64,000 nt of DNA from Candidatus Sulfotelmatobacter sp. (GTDB lineage Bacteria > Acidobacteriota > Terriglobia > Terriglobales > Acidobacteriaceae): NCBI GenBank assembly GCA_030041215.1, contig JASHOH010000006.1:17775-81774 (forward strand), given 5' to 3'. The notes under the pieces were generated by a model, which did no database searches, was not told the origin of the DNA, and saw nothing but the letters and a program-made list of their open reading frames with translations. The translations under genes were made by a program, and so were the position numbers. This document shows, one piece after another, positions 7,982-17,884 of this stretch. Numbering within the stretch: the stretch's first letter is position 1; the number at the start of each line of letters is the position of its first letter.

Positions 7982-10900
7982 TTAGCTGATTAGCCGCACG
8001 CTTCCCCGTCCACAAATCTGCTCCACGCGGGCGATGAAATTACGGTCTGGCAGCACATTATATCCTTCCGCTTCCATCACGACCATGAAATCGCCGACGC
8101 GCTCCACATCGAACAATACCCGAGCCTCACCTCTGCGCTCGCGGAAAAGCGTATGCAGATCATCGACAGTCGATTCGCCCGACGTTTCCAGCGGCACGTG
8201 AATGCGAATGGCGCGAGGCAGTGGGACCTTCGCATCCTCCAGCGGCATGATCTCAGAAGCGATGAGCTTGGGATTCGCGCCCTCTTCGATTCTCACTCCC
8301 GCACGCACCAGTACCGGAACTTCAAGTTTGACCTTATCTCCTAGCCGCTTAAACGCCTCGGGAAACACAATCATATCGATGGAGCCCGACATGTCTTCGA
8401 GCGTGGCCTGGGCGTAAAACTCGCCGCGCTTCGATTTGAGCACGCGCACGTTGGCGATAATGCCTGCCGTCGCCAGTGTTTCATCTTTGCCCGTGCTCTT
8501 CGTCATGGCGCTCAGTTCGGCGATCGACAGCGCCTGCAAATCCGCCAGCTTGTCTTTGAATTTTTCCAACGGATGGCCGCTGATGAAGAAGCCAAGAATC
8601 TCTTTTTCCGCGCTCAGGCGGGTATGTTCATCCCAATCGGGAATGTTGGGCAGCTTGTCATTATGCGCTTCGGTTTCTTCCTCCTGGAAAATGCCGAAGA
8701 GCCCATGTTGGCCGGATTCGACGTCGCGCTGGGTTTTCTGAGCGCGTTCCATCGCGCGGTCAAGCACCGTCATCAGTTGCGCGCGGCGGCCGAGAGAATC
8801 CATGGCACCGCTCTTGATTAAAGACTCCAGCACACGCTTGTTCAGCAGCCGCAGATCGACGTTCTCGCAGAATTCGTAAATCGATCGGAACCGCCCCAGC
8901 TTCTTGCGCGCTGCAATGATCGATTCGATGGCGTTTGCGCCAACATTCTTCACCGCTGCCAGCCCGAAGCGAATGGCTTCGTCATGCGGCGTGAAGTTCG
9001 CATCCGAAACGTTGATATCGGGAGCTTCCACCGCAATCCCCATCTCGCGGCATTCGTTGATGTACTTCACCACGTCATCCGTGCTCCCCGTAACCGAGGT
9101 CAGCAATGCCGCCATGAACTCCACGGGGTAGTGCGTCTTCAGATACGCGGTGTGATAGGCCAGCAGCGCATAAGCAGCCGAGTGCGATTTGTTGAAGCCG
9201 TATCCCGCGAACTGTGCCATCAAATCGAAAATCTTTTCAATCTTCTTGGGAGGGAACTTGCGCTGCGTCGCGCCTTCGACGAACCGCTCGCGCTGCTGCG
9301 CCATCTCTTCCGGCTTCTTCTTTCCCATGGCACGGCGCAGCAAATCGGCCTCACCGAGTGAATATCCGGCGAGCCGGTTCGCGATCTGCATCACCTGCTC
9401 CTGATACACAATCACGCCCAGCGTTTCTTCGAGAATTTCTTTCAACTCGGGCAATTCGTATTCGACTTTTTTGCGGCCATGCTTTCGATCGACGAAGTCG
9501 TCGATCATGCCGCCCTGAATCGGCCCCGGCCTGTACAAGGCATTCAGTGCGGTCAAATCTTCAATCGAATTTGGCTGATACTTCCGCAGCACGTCGCGCA
9601 TGCCGTGCGATTCAAACTGGAACACGCCCGACGTGAGTCCCTTATGAAAGACCCTCTGATAGGTCTCGGCATCTTCCAGGGGGATCTGTTCGAGGGTCAT
9701 TGGCGTGCTGCGCGTTTGCGCAATCAGTTTCAACGTGTCAGTCAAGATTGTCAGCGTAGTGAGGCCAAGGAAATCCATCTTCAACAGGCCCATCTTCTCG
9801 ATCGCGACCATGTCGAAGGCGGTAACGATTTCGTCGTTCTTTGTTTTGTGAAGCGGAACAAGTTCGGTCAGCGGCCGCGGAGAAATCACGACACCTGCCG
9901 CGTGAACTCCGGCATTGCGTACGAGCCCTTCCAGCTTCTTGGCAGTCTGAATCAGTTCCTTGATTTGTCCATCTTTCTCGATTGCCTCCCGTAACGGTGG
10001 TGATTCTTCGATCGCTTTCTCGATGGTGATGTTGAGTTGCGCGGGAATCATCTTCGCGATGCGGTCCACGTCGCTGTAAGGAATATCCATCGCGCGCCCC
10101 ACATCTTTAATGGCTGCCTTCGCCGCCATGGTGCCGAAAGTGATGATCTGCGCAACATTATCGCGGCCATATTTCCGTGTTACGTAATCGATCACTTCTA
10201 CGCGGCGGTTCATGCAGAAATCGATGTCGATATCCGGCATGGAAACGCGTTCCGGATTCAGAAAGCGCTCAAACAGCAGCTCATGCTGCAATGGATCGAG
10301 GTCGGTAATGCCGAGCGCATACGAGACCAGCGATCCGGCCGCCGATCCCCGCCCTGGCCCCACGGGAATGTAGCGCTCTTTCGCGTAGCGGATAAAGTCC
10401 CAAACGATCAAGAAATAGCCGGAAAACTTCATCTGTTGGATGATGGTGAGTTCGCGCTCCAGGCGTTGCTCGTACTCTGTCAGCGAATGTTTCAGGTTTC
10501 CTTGTTCGGCAAGCGGCCGCAGCGCCTCTAGCCGGCGCGCAAATCCTTCGCGGGTGACGTGAACAAAATAACTATCGATCGTGTAGCCGGGCGGCACATC
10601 GAATTGCGGAAACGGCGACGCGACCTTCTCCAGCCGCACGCTGCAGCGCTCTGCGATACCGAGCGTGCGCTGCAAGACCTGCGGCGAGTCCTTGAATACG
10701 CTGTACATCTGCTCGCCGCTTTTGAGGAAAAACTGTGTGCCGTCGAACTTCATGCGCTGCGCGTCGTGAATCGACTTGCCTGTCTGAATGCAGATCATCA
10801 CATCCTGCGCATGCGCATCGTCCTCGCACAGGTAGTGGCTGTCATTGGTTGCAACCAGAGGCAGGCCGAGATCTTTTTCGAGTTGAAAGAGGCTGGGATT

Positions 10901-11470
10901 GATGCGGGCCTCCATGGCGAGGCCCTGGTTTTGAATCTCCAGGAAAAAGTTGTTCTTGCCGAAGATATCGGCAAATGTTCCGGCGGCGGCTCGCGCGGCT
11001 TCGAGATTCCCTTCCATCAATCGCTCGGCGACTTCGCCCTTCAGGCATCCTGAAAGCCCGATCAGTCCCCGCGAATGCTCCGCAAGAAATTTCTTGCTCA
11101 CGCGCGGTTTGTAATAGAAGCCGTGCAGCGACGCCTCTGACGTGATCTTCACCAGGTTGCGGTAGCCTTCTTCGTTTTCCGCCAGCACCAGCAGATGGTT
11201 ATAGGTATCACCCTCCGGCGGCGTGCGCTCGACGTTGTGATCTTCTTTTTTGCAGATGTAAAGCTCGCACCCGACGATGGGCTTCACGCCGTGCTTGTGC
11301 GCATTTGTGACGAACTCGACGGCTCCGAAGATATTGCCGTGGTCCGTCATGGCGACTGCAGGCATGCCTAGTCTCTCCACTCGTTTGCAGAGTTTTTCGA
11401 TATTGCAGGCGCCATCCAGCAAGGAATAGTCGGTGTGCAGGTGCAGGTGGACGAATTGGGATTCCGCCAT
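7982..11470 (-). CDS. dnaE: DNA polymerase III alpha subunit
   Basis: The replicative polymerase catalytic subunit, 1162 residues, normal for DnaE1. Domains in order: N-terminal PHP domain (HLHTDYSLLDGACNI, MTDHGNIFG), polymerase core with the catalytic acidic motif PDIDIDFCMNRR (about residue 400), fingers and beta-binding region, tandem HhH, and a C-terminal OB fold (ANVRVLKSKRGEFYAQ). The PHP metal-binding residues look largely retained, so residual proofreading or structural metal binding is possible. It starts MAESQFVHLH. Its upstream gap contains one DnaA-box-like word, which I do not rely on. Confidence 0.97.
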   Translation of the reverse strand: MAESQFVHLHLHTDYSLLDGACNIEKLCKRVERLGMPAVAMTDHGNIFGAVEFVTNAHKHGVKPIVGCELYICKKEDHNVERTPPEGDTYNHLLVLAENEEGYRNLVKITSEASLHGFYYKPRVSKKFLAEHSRGLIGLSGCLKGEVAERLMEGNLEAARAAAGTFADIFGKNNFFLEIQNQGLAMEARINPSLFQLEKDLGLPLVATNDSHYLCEDDAHAQDVMICIQTGKSIHDAQRMKFDGTQFFLKSGEQMYSVFKDSPQVLQRTLGIAERCSVRLEKVASPFPQFDVPPGYTIDSYFVHVTREGFARRLEALRPLAEQGNLKHSLTEYEQRLERELTIIQQMKFSGYFLIVWDFIRYAKERYIPVGPGRGSAAGSLVSYALGITDLDPLQHELLFERFLNPERVSMPDIDIDFCMNRRVEVIDYVTRKYGRDNVAQIITFGTMAAKAAIKDVGRAMDIPYSDVDRIAKMIPAQLNITIEKAIEESPPLREAIEKDGQIKELIQTAKKLEGLVRNAGVHAAGVVISPRPLTELVPLHKTKNDEIVTAFDMVAIEKMGLLKMDFLGLTTLTILTDTLKLIAQTRSTPMTLEQIPLEDAETYQRVFHKGLTSGVFQFESHGMRDVLRKYQPNSIEDLTALNALYRPGPIQGGMIDDFVDRKHGRKKVEYELPELKEILEETLGVIVYQEQVMQIANRLAGYSLGEADLLRRAMGKKKPEEMAQQRERFVEGATQRKFPPKKIEKIFDLMAQFAGYGFNKSHSAAYALLAYHTAYLKTHYPVEFMAALLTSVTGSTDDVVKYINECREMGIAVEAPDINVSDANFTPHDEAIRFGLAAVKNVGANAIESIIAARKKLGRFRSIYEFCENVDLRLLNKRVLESLIKSGAMDSLGRRAQLMTVLDRAMERAQKTQRDVESGQHGLFGIFQEEETEAHNDKLPNIPDWDEHTRLSAEKEILGFFISGHPLEKFKDKLADLQALSIAELSAMTKSTGKDETLATAGIIANVRVLKSKRGEFYAQATLEDMSGSIDMIVFPEAFKRLGDKVKLEVPVLVRAGVRIEEGANPKLIASEIMPLEDAKVPLPRAIRIHVPLETSGESTVDDLHTLFRERRGEARVLFDVERVGDFMVVMEAEGYNVLPDRNFIARVEQICGRGSVRLIS

Positions 11471-11691
11471 AGGCTAATCTAATTTTACGGTAGTTGCCGC
11501 CATTCTAGCGGGAAAGAGCGCCCGGGCAAGAGGAGAGTTATCCACAATCGGTGGAAGATCACCTCTGTACGTGTCTGCCGCCAACTGGCTGCCTTCAGGA
11601 GCTCCCGTGCGAGTTATGCGCCCGCATTCTCTGCACTCAAGTTCAGGAATCGAGCAAAACGGAGTAACGCGGGGGCCGGGTCAAATCAATC

Positions 11692-13134
11692 TCATTTCCC
11701 CAGCACCGCAACCAGCTTCCCCACGCGCTGGTAATCAGAGGCTTCGCGCGGCCACGGTACGAGAACGTCGGGCATGATCCCATTAACCTCATTTGAGCCA
11801 TCGGCCCGCAGCCGCACGCAATCCGGCATTTTCACCTCGGCCCCGGAATTCTTCAACTTTGTTGGGATGCCACCGTTCGTATAGCCGCATCCCGCGCCTC
11901 CTGTAGCTTCGCCCAAGACAGTCGCCGCGTGATTGTCCTGAAGTAGCGCCGCGAGGTATTCGGCCGAGGACCAAGTATCGCGATCCACCACCACGTACAG
12001 CGGCAGCCGATGTTTGTCTTCCGAGTACGCATAGCGTGCCGGATGAAACAGCGTGGTCTTAGATTCCAGAGATTCGAAGCTTCCCGGTTTCGCATAATCG
12101 AGCACTCCGGAAACATACAAACGATTGCGCACCAGCATCGAACAGCTAAGTTTTCCGGTATCCCAAACGTCTACAGGTTGGCATATCTGCTCGGTCTCTT
12201 GAATGGCGGCGTCCAATGTTTTCGCCGCTGCGTGGAGAATATTCTGATCGCCGGCGCGATTTTTGATGTCTGTCTGAACAGCGTTGAGTTCCTGCTGCAA
12301 ATTTTTTGTCCAGTGCGGGTGCTTAAGAAATGCCATCCACGAGGCCCGCAGCGGAACTGAACTCAGCTCCCTGGCGACCGCGTCAACCCAAGCCGAGCCG
12401 CCACCATTGTGAGTAATGTCGATAAGAAGCGCTGTCGCACCCGCCGTGCGCAAAGCGTCCGCTCGCTTCGAAAGTGAAGCCGTCAGAGCATTGGCCGTTT
12501 CGACTTCTAGTTTATTTTCACAGTCTTGGTCGCACTTTGAGTCATCTGCCAAATGCAGAGTTTTGGCCGCGGCCTCACAAACTTCGGGAAAAGCGTGTTC
12601 GGTGAATAACCCGATGCGAATTGTGCCGATGACTTTTCCGTTCGGCAGACGCAGCAAACCACCGGGAAAACTCTTCGCGTCTTCGGTATCGAGTGGCGCA
12701 AATTCGGAGTAAGTTGAAAAATCCAGTCCCGGTTTCAGTGAAGAGTTATACCCTAACCGTTGACATAGATTCGGAGCGGTGTCTCCTTCCGGCTTCGCGC
12801 TAGTATGCGGCTGCACCCATCGAATTTCCAAATGCCCGTCGCCAAAGCTGGCAAGAAACTTTTCAATCGCGCGTTGAGCGGTGCGTTCATCCTGAGCATT
12901 CCGCAGCTTTGCCTCTGTCTCTTTTCGCAGTCTGGGCAGGTCCATTCTGCGGTCTTGCACTGCAAACTCAAGGTCCGCATAATGGGCCGCCATCTCCAGC
13001 TGAAGCTGACGGAAGTCTTCCAGCCACAGTGTCGGATCGAAGGCGGTCGTTTGACCTTTTCCTTTGCCGCCAACTGCCGTAAGGACTACGGAGACGCACA
13101 CGACCAAGACGACAATTCGAATGGGTCCCTTCAT
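11692..13134 (-). CDS. secreted S41-family peptidase
   Basis: A 480-residue exported protein with an N-terminal signal segment (RIVVLVVCVSVVLTAVGG). The C-terminal half has the S41 (tail-specific/IRBP-like) layout: ALLIDITHNGGGS, then DRDTWSSAEYLAALLQDN with the probable nucleophile Ser, then GEATGGAGCGYTNGG. The Lys of the classical Ser-Lys dyad (normally GKG) is Ala here, so it is closer to the IRBP/tricorn-like subgroup or may use another base. It is last of three same-strand genes for exported hydrolases, 36 bp after the propeller-phosphoesterase gene. Substrate unknown. Confidence 0.85.
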   Translation of the reverse strand: MKGPIRIVVLVVCVSVVLTAVGGKGKGQTTAFDPTLWLEDFRQLQLEMAAHYADLEFAVQDRRMDLPRLRKETEAKLRNAQDERTAQRAIEKFLASFGDGHLEIRWVQPHTSAKPEGDTAPNLCQRLGYNSSLKPGLDFSTYSEFAPLDTEDAKSFPGGLLRLPNGKVIGTIRIGLFTEHAFPEVCEAAAKTLHLADDSKCDQDCENKLEVETANALTASLSKRADALRTAGATALLIDITHNGGGSAWVDAVARELSSVPLRASWMAFLKHPHWTKNLQQELNAVQTDIKNRAGDQNILHAAAKTLDAAIQETEQICQPVDVWDTGKLSCSMLVRNRLYVSGVLDYAKPGSFESLESKTTLFHPARYAYSEDKHRLPLYVVVDRDTWSSAEYLAALLQDNHAATVLGEATGGAGCGYTNGGIPTKLKNSGAEVKMPDCVRLRADGSNEVNGIMPDVLVPWPREASDYQRVGKLVAVLGK

Positions 13135-13170
13135 GTGAGTTCAATAGGCCTGTGCTTGTGCTCAGCAATC

Positions 13171-16008
13171 CTAGTTGCCTCTGGCAGGAAACAGAGCGTG
13201 TTTCGGTGCAGGCACCGGCACGTCGCCTTTTTCATCGCGCCAGAGAATTGCATTCAGCTTTGCCGCGTCCGCCGCATCGGGACGCGAAAAATCCATTTTG
13301 GCCGACTCGCTTGCGCCCTTCGCATTCCGCTTGTTGGTTTCATAAATCAGGCCGTTGTTGAGATTTCGGTAATCGGCCTCGAAAGCCGGCTGATTGCCAT
13401 GACCTGAAAACATGGGTCCCATCACCGGCGCATACGCATCGTTCAAGTTCATAGGCGGAAGGCCAAGCCGCATCTCGATCGTGTGGACCATGTTTACCGT
13501 GGTGTAGAAACGGTGATCGACATAAGGTGCGGCTGCACTTCCCGGAGAGTATTTACTGATCACAAACGCGATCGAGCGGTGCGCGTCCACGTGATCACCG
13601 CCATCCTGCGCATCATCTTCGAGGACGAAAATCGCGGTGTCATCCCAATAGGGACTGTGCGAGACGGCGTCAACGACGCGCCCCAGGGCGAGATCGTTAT
13701 CGGCGACCGAGGCCGCAGGGCGCGGATGATCGGGGCGCGTGCCTCCCGTGTGATCGTCGGGAAGATAAAGCAGCACAAATTGCGGAAGCTGAAATTGCGG
13801 ATCCTTGTTCGCCTGCCGGGCCTGAGAAAACGTTTGAAACTCGTTCAGGAACTCGTCGACACGGAGCTGGTCGGGATAATCCGTGTTGAAATCGGGGAAA
13901 AGCGGATCGAAATGATCTCGCAGCGCCGCCTTGGTCGGCTTAACCAGACTGAACAACGGGACTGCCCACGGCCACGGGCTTGCGCCTGCGTGCGGATTCC
14001 CCACATTGGGAGCCAGCATTTCTCCTTTGTGAACCTCAGATCGTGGGCATGGCGCTTCGCTCGCCGAAGGAGTTGCCTGCTTTGGGCTTTCTGCTTTGCG
14101 AATTTTGTTGCACCAGGCGGCGTCAACAAACTCACCGTAGTCGCGATAGGTGTATCCATGCCGCGCCAGATTGTCCCAGAGAAATCCTGTGGAGGGATCG
14201 TCGACGTCCGGCAGCTTGTGTTCAAGCATCACTTCATCAGCCACAGCGCCGCCGAAATCATACGTCCTTTCTTTTCCGCGATACGCAATCTGCCAGGTTT
14301 TTTCGTTGTAGTCGCTGGTGATAGCGGCGGTGGACCAGAGATGCCCGTCGCCGGAAACTTCTCCGCTGTCATAAAAATTGTCGAGCACGCCGAACTGCAG
14401 TGCGAGCTTGTGCTCGTTGGGGGTGATATCGGCGCCATACATCGTAAGCGATGGATCGCCGTCGCCGACAGGTTTGCCTCCGGTCTTCAGATCGCCGAGC
14501 ACCTGATCGTACGTGCGATTCTCCTTGATGACGTAGATCACGTGCTTGATGAGGTTGCCGCCTTGCGCGAATTGCATCTTGCCGGGATCGTTGTGCAGCA
14601 GATTGTCATGCTCGACTGTGCGCGTGAGTCCGTCGAGCCGCTCGAGAGTAGGGAGGAGTTTGAGTCGTGCGATTGATCCGTGCAGCAGCGTCGGGATGTA
14701 GGGATGCTCGTGGTGACGGACCTCCCAAGAAGTTTTGCCCGGTCCTTTGTTGGGTACTGTGCCCTCGCCTTTTGCGGTAGCAATCAGGAGATCGTTGCCT
14801 TGGACTGCAACGGCACTCGGGTACCAGTCGGTGGGGATAAAGCCGGCCGCGACCTGAGGAAAGTTGCTGCTATTCTGCTTATTCGCGGGCAAACTTGGAA
14901 CATCGAAGACAGCCACTGCGTTGGCTGAAGAATCCGCCACGAACAGATACTTTCCATCGCTGGACTGTGCCAGAGCGCTGGGCGTAGTTCCGGCAAACTT
15001 CTGATTTGGCATCGTGGTGCTCAGGAACGCGATCAGCTGACCACTCTCGGTCGAAACCACTGCGACTGAATCAGAATTCGATAAAGCCACGTAGAGCAGT
15101 TTTTCCTCGGGGCTCAAGAGCAGAGCCGTTGGGTGCGACCCGGGCGCAATCTGCTCCTCAGGCTCGTTTAGCTTGATCCAGTGCGTCACCTGGCCACTTG
15201 ACAAGTCCAGTTCAGCGACTCGAGATGCGTTCCACAGGCTGCACCAAGCGCAGCGCCCGTCATGCGTGGCCACACAGGTATAAGGAAACAACGATGGCAC
15301 AAGTTCATTCGTGCTCAGGTCGAAGCGCTGCACGACCTTGCCGCTCGTGACATCTAGCAGCACTACATTGTCGGAAAGATTGTTGGCAATCAGAAGCCGG
15401 TCTTGACCGTTCTGCCCAGCAATCAGCGCCAAGCCCGCCGGATACGGAATCGCCGTCCCCGCAGGCGTCTTCTGCAAAGCACTTGCTACTTTCTTGCCGG
15501 CCGCGAGCGTTTGCGGTTCGATCGCGATGAACCGCTCCGGCGCAACTTTGCCAGCGGCGAAGCTGTAAACAGCGACTCCATTTCCGGTATCGCCGGGCTT
15601 TTGTCCAGTTGGATCGGTGATCGAACCCACCGACGTATAAAGATGTTTGCCATCCGAACTGAAAACCAGGCCGACGAAATAACTTTGGTGAACTTCTTCG
15701 CCGAAGCGCTTGTCGGGAAAATCGGCAAGTTGATTGGTTTTCAGGTCGAGCACACCTATCGATTGTGTTGCCCTCGCTTCCTGAGTGCCGTAACCATCAT
15801 TCAAAAAGGCGGCGTAGCGCCCATCCGGGCTGAGGGTGATCGTGGCAGGAAATCCGTTGGTGCTGCTGAGGCGGCCGGGCGAGGGAACTGTGAGGCTCTT
15901 GCTGCTGGGAAGCGAAATCACCGACGGGCTCGACTTCGCTTCCTGAGCTGGCACTGCATTCTGGCCGCAGAGCAATGTGATCAGGAAAATAATGCTGCAA
16001 CGCGTCAC
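13171..16008 (-). CDS. secreted YncE-like beta-propeller / phosphoesterase fusion
   Basis: 945 residues with a GTG start preceded by GGAGG and a signal peptide (CSIIFLITLLCGQNAVPAQ). The first ~430 residues are YVTN/YncE-type propeller repeats (SPDGRYAAFLN; SSDGKYLFVADSSANAVAVF). The rest is an alkaline-phosphatase-superfamily phosphoesterase of the phospholipase-C/acid-phosphatase type, opening with HVIYVIKENRTYDQVLGDL and ending with VLEDDAQDGGDHVDAHRS. Such fusions are common in Acidobacteriota. The propeller probably serves substrate or wall binding. It lies 26 bp downstream of the M28 gene, so they are likely co-transcribed. Natural substrate unknown. Confidence 0.88.
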   Translation of the reverse strand: MTRCSIIFLITLLCGQNAVPAQEAKSSPSVISLPSSKSLTVPSPGRLSSTNGFPATITLSPDGRYAAFLNDGYGTQEARATQSIGVLDLKTNQLADFPDKRFGEEVHQSYFVGLVFSSDGKHLYTSVGSITDPTGQKPGDTGNGVAVYSFAAGKVAPERFIAIEPQTLAAGKKVASALQKTPAGTAIPYPAGLALIAGQNGQDRLLIANNLSDNVVLLDVTSGKVVQRFDLSTNELVPSLFPYTCVATHDGRCAWCSLWNASRVAELDLSSGQVTHWIKLNEPEEQIAPGSHPTALLLSPEEKLLYVALSNSDSVAVVSTESGQLIAFLSTTMPNQKFAGTTPSALAQSSDGKYLFVADSSANAVAVFDVPSLPANKQNSSNFPQVAAGFIPTDWYPSAVAVQGNDLLIATAKGEGTVPNKGPGKTSWEVRHHEHPYIPTLLHGSIARLKLLPTLERLDGLTRTVEHDNLLHNDPGKMQFAQGGNLIKHVIYVIKENRTYDQVLGDLKTGGKPVGDGDPSLTMYGADITPNEHKLALQFGVLDNFYDSGEVSGDGHLWSTAAITSDYNEKTWQIAYRGKERTYDFGGAVADEVMLEHKLPDVDDPSTGFLWDNLARHGYTYRDYGEFVDAAWCNKIRKAESPKQATPSASEAPCPRSEVHKGEMLAPNVGNPHAGASPWPWAVPLFSLVKPTKAALRDHFDPLFPDFNTDYPDQLRVDEFLNEFQTFSQARQANKDPQFQLPQFVLLYLPDDHTGGTRPDHPRPAASVADNDLALGRVVDAVSHSPYWDDTAIFVLEDDAQDGGDHVDAHRSIAFVISKYSPGSAAAPYVDHRFYTTVNMVHTIEMRLGLPPMNLNDAYAPVMGPMFSGHGNQPAFEADYRNLNNGLIYETNKRNAKGASESAKMDFSRPDAADAAKLNAILWRDEKGDVPVPAPKHALFPARGN

Positions 16009-16034
16009 AAGAGCCTCCGCAGAAATATTCTTGG

Positions 16035-17660
16035 CTACTGCCCAGGTTTCTTCTCTGTTTCTTTTTCTTTGGGCAAGCCCTTCTCGATGGCCTTACGAGG
16101 CAGCATCTGATCGCGCATGGCGGCGTCATAAACAAAACCGGCTACGACAACGGCCATTTGCTTGAGGTCGTCGGGCTCAAGGCGGTCGTAAACGTCCATG
16201 TTGGAGTGGTGGGTACGCGATTCGTATTCGAGCGGGTCTTGAATGAATTGGAATCCGGGGATGCCGACGGCGTCGAAAGATTGATGATCGGTGCCACCAG
16301 TGTTACGCATGGTGAGCGTAGTCATACCGAGATCTTTGAATGGTTTCATCCATGCTTCGAAAATAGGCGCAACGGCGGCATTCTCCTGCAGGTAGACGCC
16401 GCGAATTTTTCCGCTGCCGTTGTCGACGTTGAAATAGACAGAAACTTTGGCTTGCTCGGGCTTGACGGTCACGTCTCCGGCTTCGCGGCGCAATAACGTA
16501 GGATCATCTTTCTTGCCGGGCTCCTCTGAGTGCGGGCGCGAACCGAAATGGTGCTCAACGTAGCCCTGCGAGCCGAGCAGTCCTTCTTCTTCACCACTCC
16601 ACAGCCCGATGCGAACCGTGCGGCGCATCTTGAGATCGAGCGATTTCAGAATGCGCATGGCTTCCATCATCACGATTGTTCCCGCACCATTGTCCGTGGC
16701 GCCGGTGCCGGCGTGCCAGGAATCGAGATGCGCGCCGACCATGACCACCTCGTCTTTCTTATCGCCTCCGGGAATTTCAGCGATGGTGTCGTAGGCCATG
16801 GGATCGTCGTCGTAGAACGTGTTTTGCACGTTCAATTCGAGCGTGAGATCTTTATTCTGCGAAAGCAGCCGAGCGATGCGCGTCCAGTGCTCCAGCGCGA
16901 TGGTGATCTGCGGAACGGTGGTAGTCTCACCGATTTTGTACGATCCGCCCTGCTGCACGAATACCGTGCCGCCACCTGAGGTCTGGCGGCTGTGATCGAT
17001 GACGGCGAGAACTTTCTCATCCGCAAAGAACTGATTGGTATCCTTCATCAACTGCTGCCGCCTGAGAATATCGGCCATGCGGTATTGGCGCTCGGGCGCG
17101 GCCGTGTAATCGTAGATTCTTGCGAGGTCTTCCTCGGAATCGCGTTTGAACGGGGCTTCAGTGATCGGCTTGGCTTCAGTGTCCGGCCCGGCGATGACGA
17201 TCATGCCTGCCAGCTTGCCCTTGTACTTATCGAAATCTTTTTTGTCCTCGATGTCGACGCGGACGCATTTGCCGGTAACGCTGCCATTTGTTCCCGGAGT
17301 CCAAGCCTTAGCATAAGCAATCAGCGGGGCGACATCAGGCGAAATCATGCGCACGTTGATATATTGGTTCGCCCAGCCGCGGCCGAATGGTCCCCATGCT
17401 TCGAGGTGCGCGTTGTAAAGGCCCATAGCGGCGAGTTGATCGCGCGTCCACTCGTTGGCGCGCTTCATGTTGGGCGAGCCGGTCAGGCGCTCCCCGATGT
17501 TATCCATGAGGCCGGTGGCGTAATCCATGATCTTCGAGTTGTGAAAGCCTTCATTTCGAATACGGCTCATCACTTCAAGGTCGACTTTTTCCTGAGACCA
17601 TGATGCAAGAGCTGATGACAACAAGAAAATAAAGCAGAAGAAGCGGGCGAAGTTCTTCAT
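16035..17660 (-). CDS. secreted M28-family zinc aminopeptidase with PA domain
   Basis: 541 residues: signal peptide (FFCFIFLLSSALASWSQ), a protease-associated domain around residues 130-250, then the M28 catalytic domain. Zinc ligands and catalytic residues are visible: GAHLDSWHAGTGATDNGAG (His, Asp), GEEEGLLGS (catalytic Glu and ligand Glu), an Asp in YFNVDNGSG, and a His in SRTHHSNMDVYD. It resembles glutamate-carboxypeptidase/aminopeptidase-like exported enzymes. As the first of three secreted-hydrolase genes it may head an operon for peptide scavenging. The 17661-17884 gap before it holds a REP-like unit. Confidence 0.92.
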   Translation of the reverse strand: MKNFARFFCFIFLLSSALASWSQEKVDLEVMSRIRNEGFHNSKIMDYATGLMDNIGERLTGSPNMKRANEWTRDQLAAMGLYNAHLEAWGPFGRGWANQYINVRMISPDVAPLIAYAKAWTPGTNGSVTGKCVRVDIEDKKDFDKYKGKLAGMIVIAGPDTEAKPITEAPFKRDSEEDLARIYDYTAAPERQYRMADILRRQQLMKDTNQFFADEKVLAVIDHSRQTSGGGTVFVQQGGSYKIGETTTVPQITIALEHWTRIARLLSQNKDLTLELNVQNTFYDDDPMAYDTIAEIPGGDKKDEVVMVGAHLDSWHAGTGATDNGAGTIVMMEAMRILKSLDLKMRRTVRIGLWSGEEEGLLGSQGYVEHHFGSRPHSEEPGKKDDPTLLRREAGDVTVKPEQAKVSVYFNVDNGSGKIRGVYLQENAAVAPIFEAWMKPFKDLGMTTLTMRNTGGTDHQSFDAVGIPGFQFIQDPLEYESRTHHSNMDVYDRLEPDDLKQMAVVVAGFVYDAAMRDQMLPRKAIEKGLPKEKETEKKPGQ

Positions 17661-17820
17661 GTGCGGTCCCCCGGGAGAAGATGAAAAGCGTGATTATACA
17701 GCGGAGTCGCGATGAAGGCGTTCGCGTAGAGGATCAGGCAGTGGTGCAGTTTGGTAAGGATGCGAGCCAACCGCGCGATTGTTGCGGCGCAAAAAGCACG
17801 CCGCGTCGGGCGGCTCGCCC

Positions 17821-17859
17821 AGATCCCTCGCTGCGCAAAAGAAGCTTGCTCGGGATGAC
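17821..17859. repeat. single REP-like unit
   Basis: AGATCCCTCGCTGCG, a short spacer, then CTTGCTCGGGATGAC. This is a solo half of the TCGGGATGAC-ended family found around korAB. It lies in the gap between the M28 and motB genes. Confidence 0.6.
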
Positions 17860-17884
17860 AAGCAAGCCTCACCACTACCAAGGG

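Noticed and set aside
11538-11546. Perfect DnaA box (TTATCCACA) upstream of dnaE
   Set aside because: A single 9-mer is expected by chance about once per 64 kb on two strands. There is no cluster, no AT-rich region and no dnaA or dnaN gene, so no origin.
13483-14676. 397-residue plus-strand ORF inside the propeller-phosphoesterase gene
   Set aside because: Antisense shadow: the minus-strand frame has clear signal peptide, propeller and phosphoesterase motifs. The same reasoning removes other long shadows (for example 48834-49748, 55155-56108, 50422-51267).
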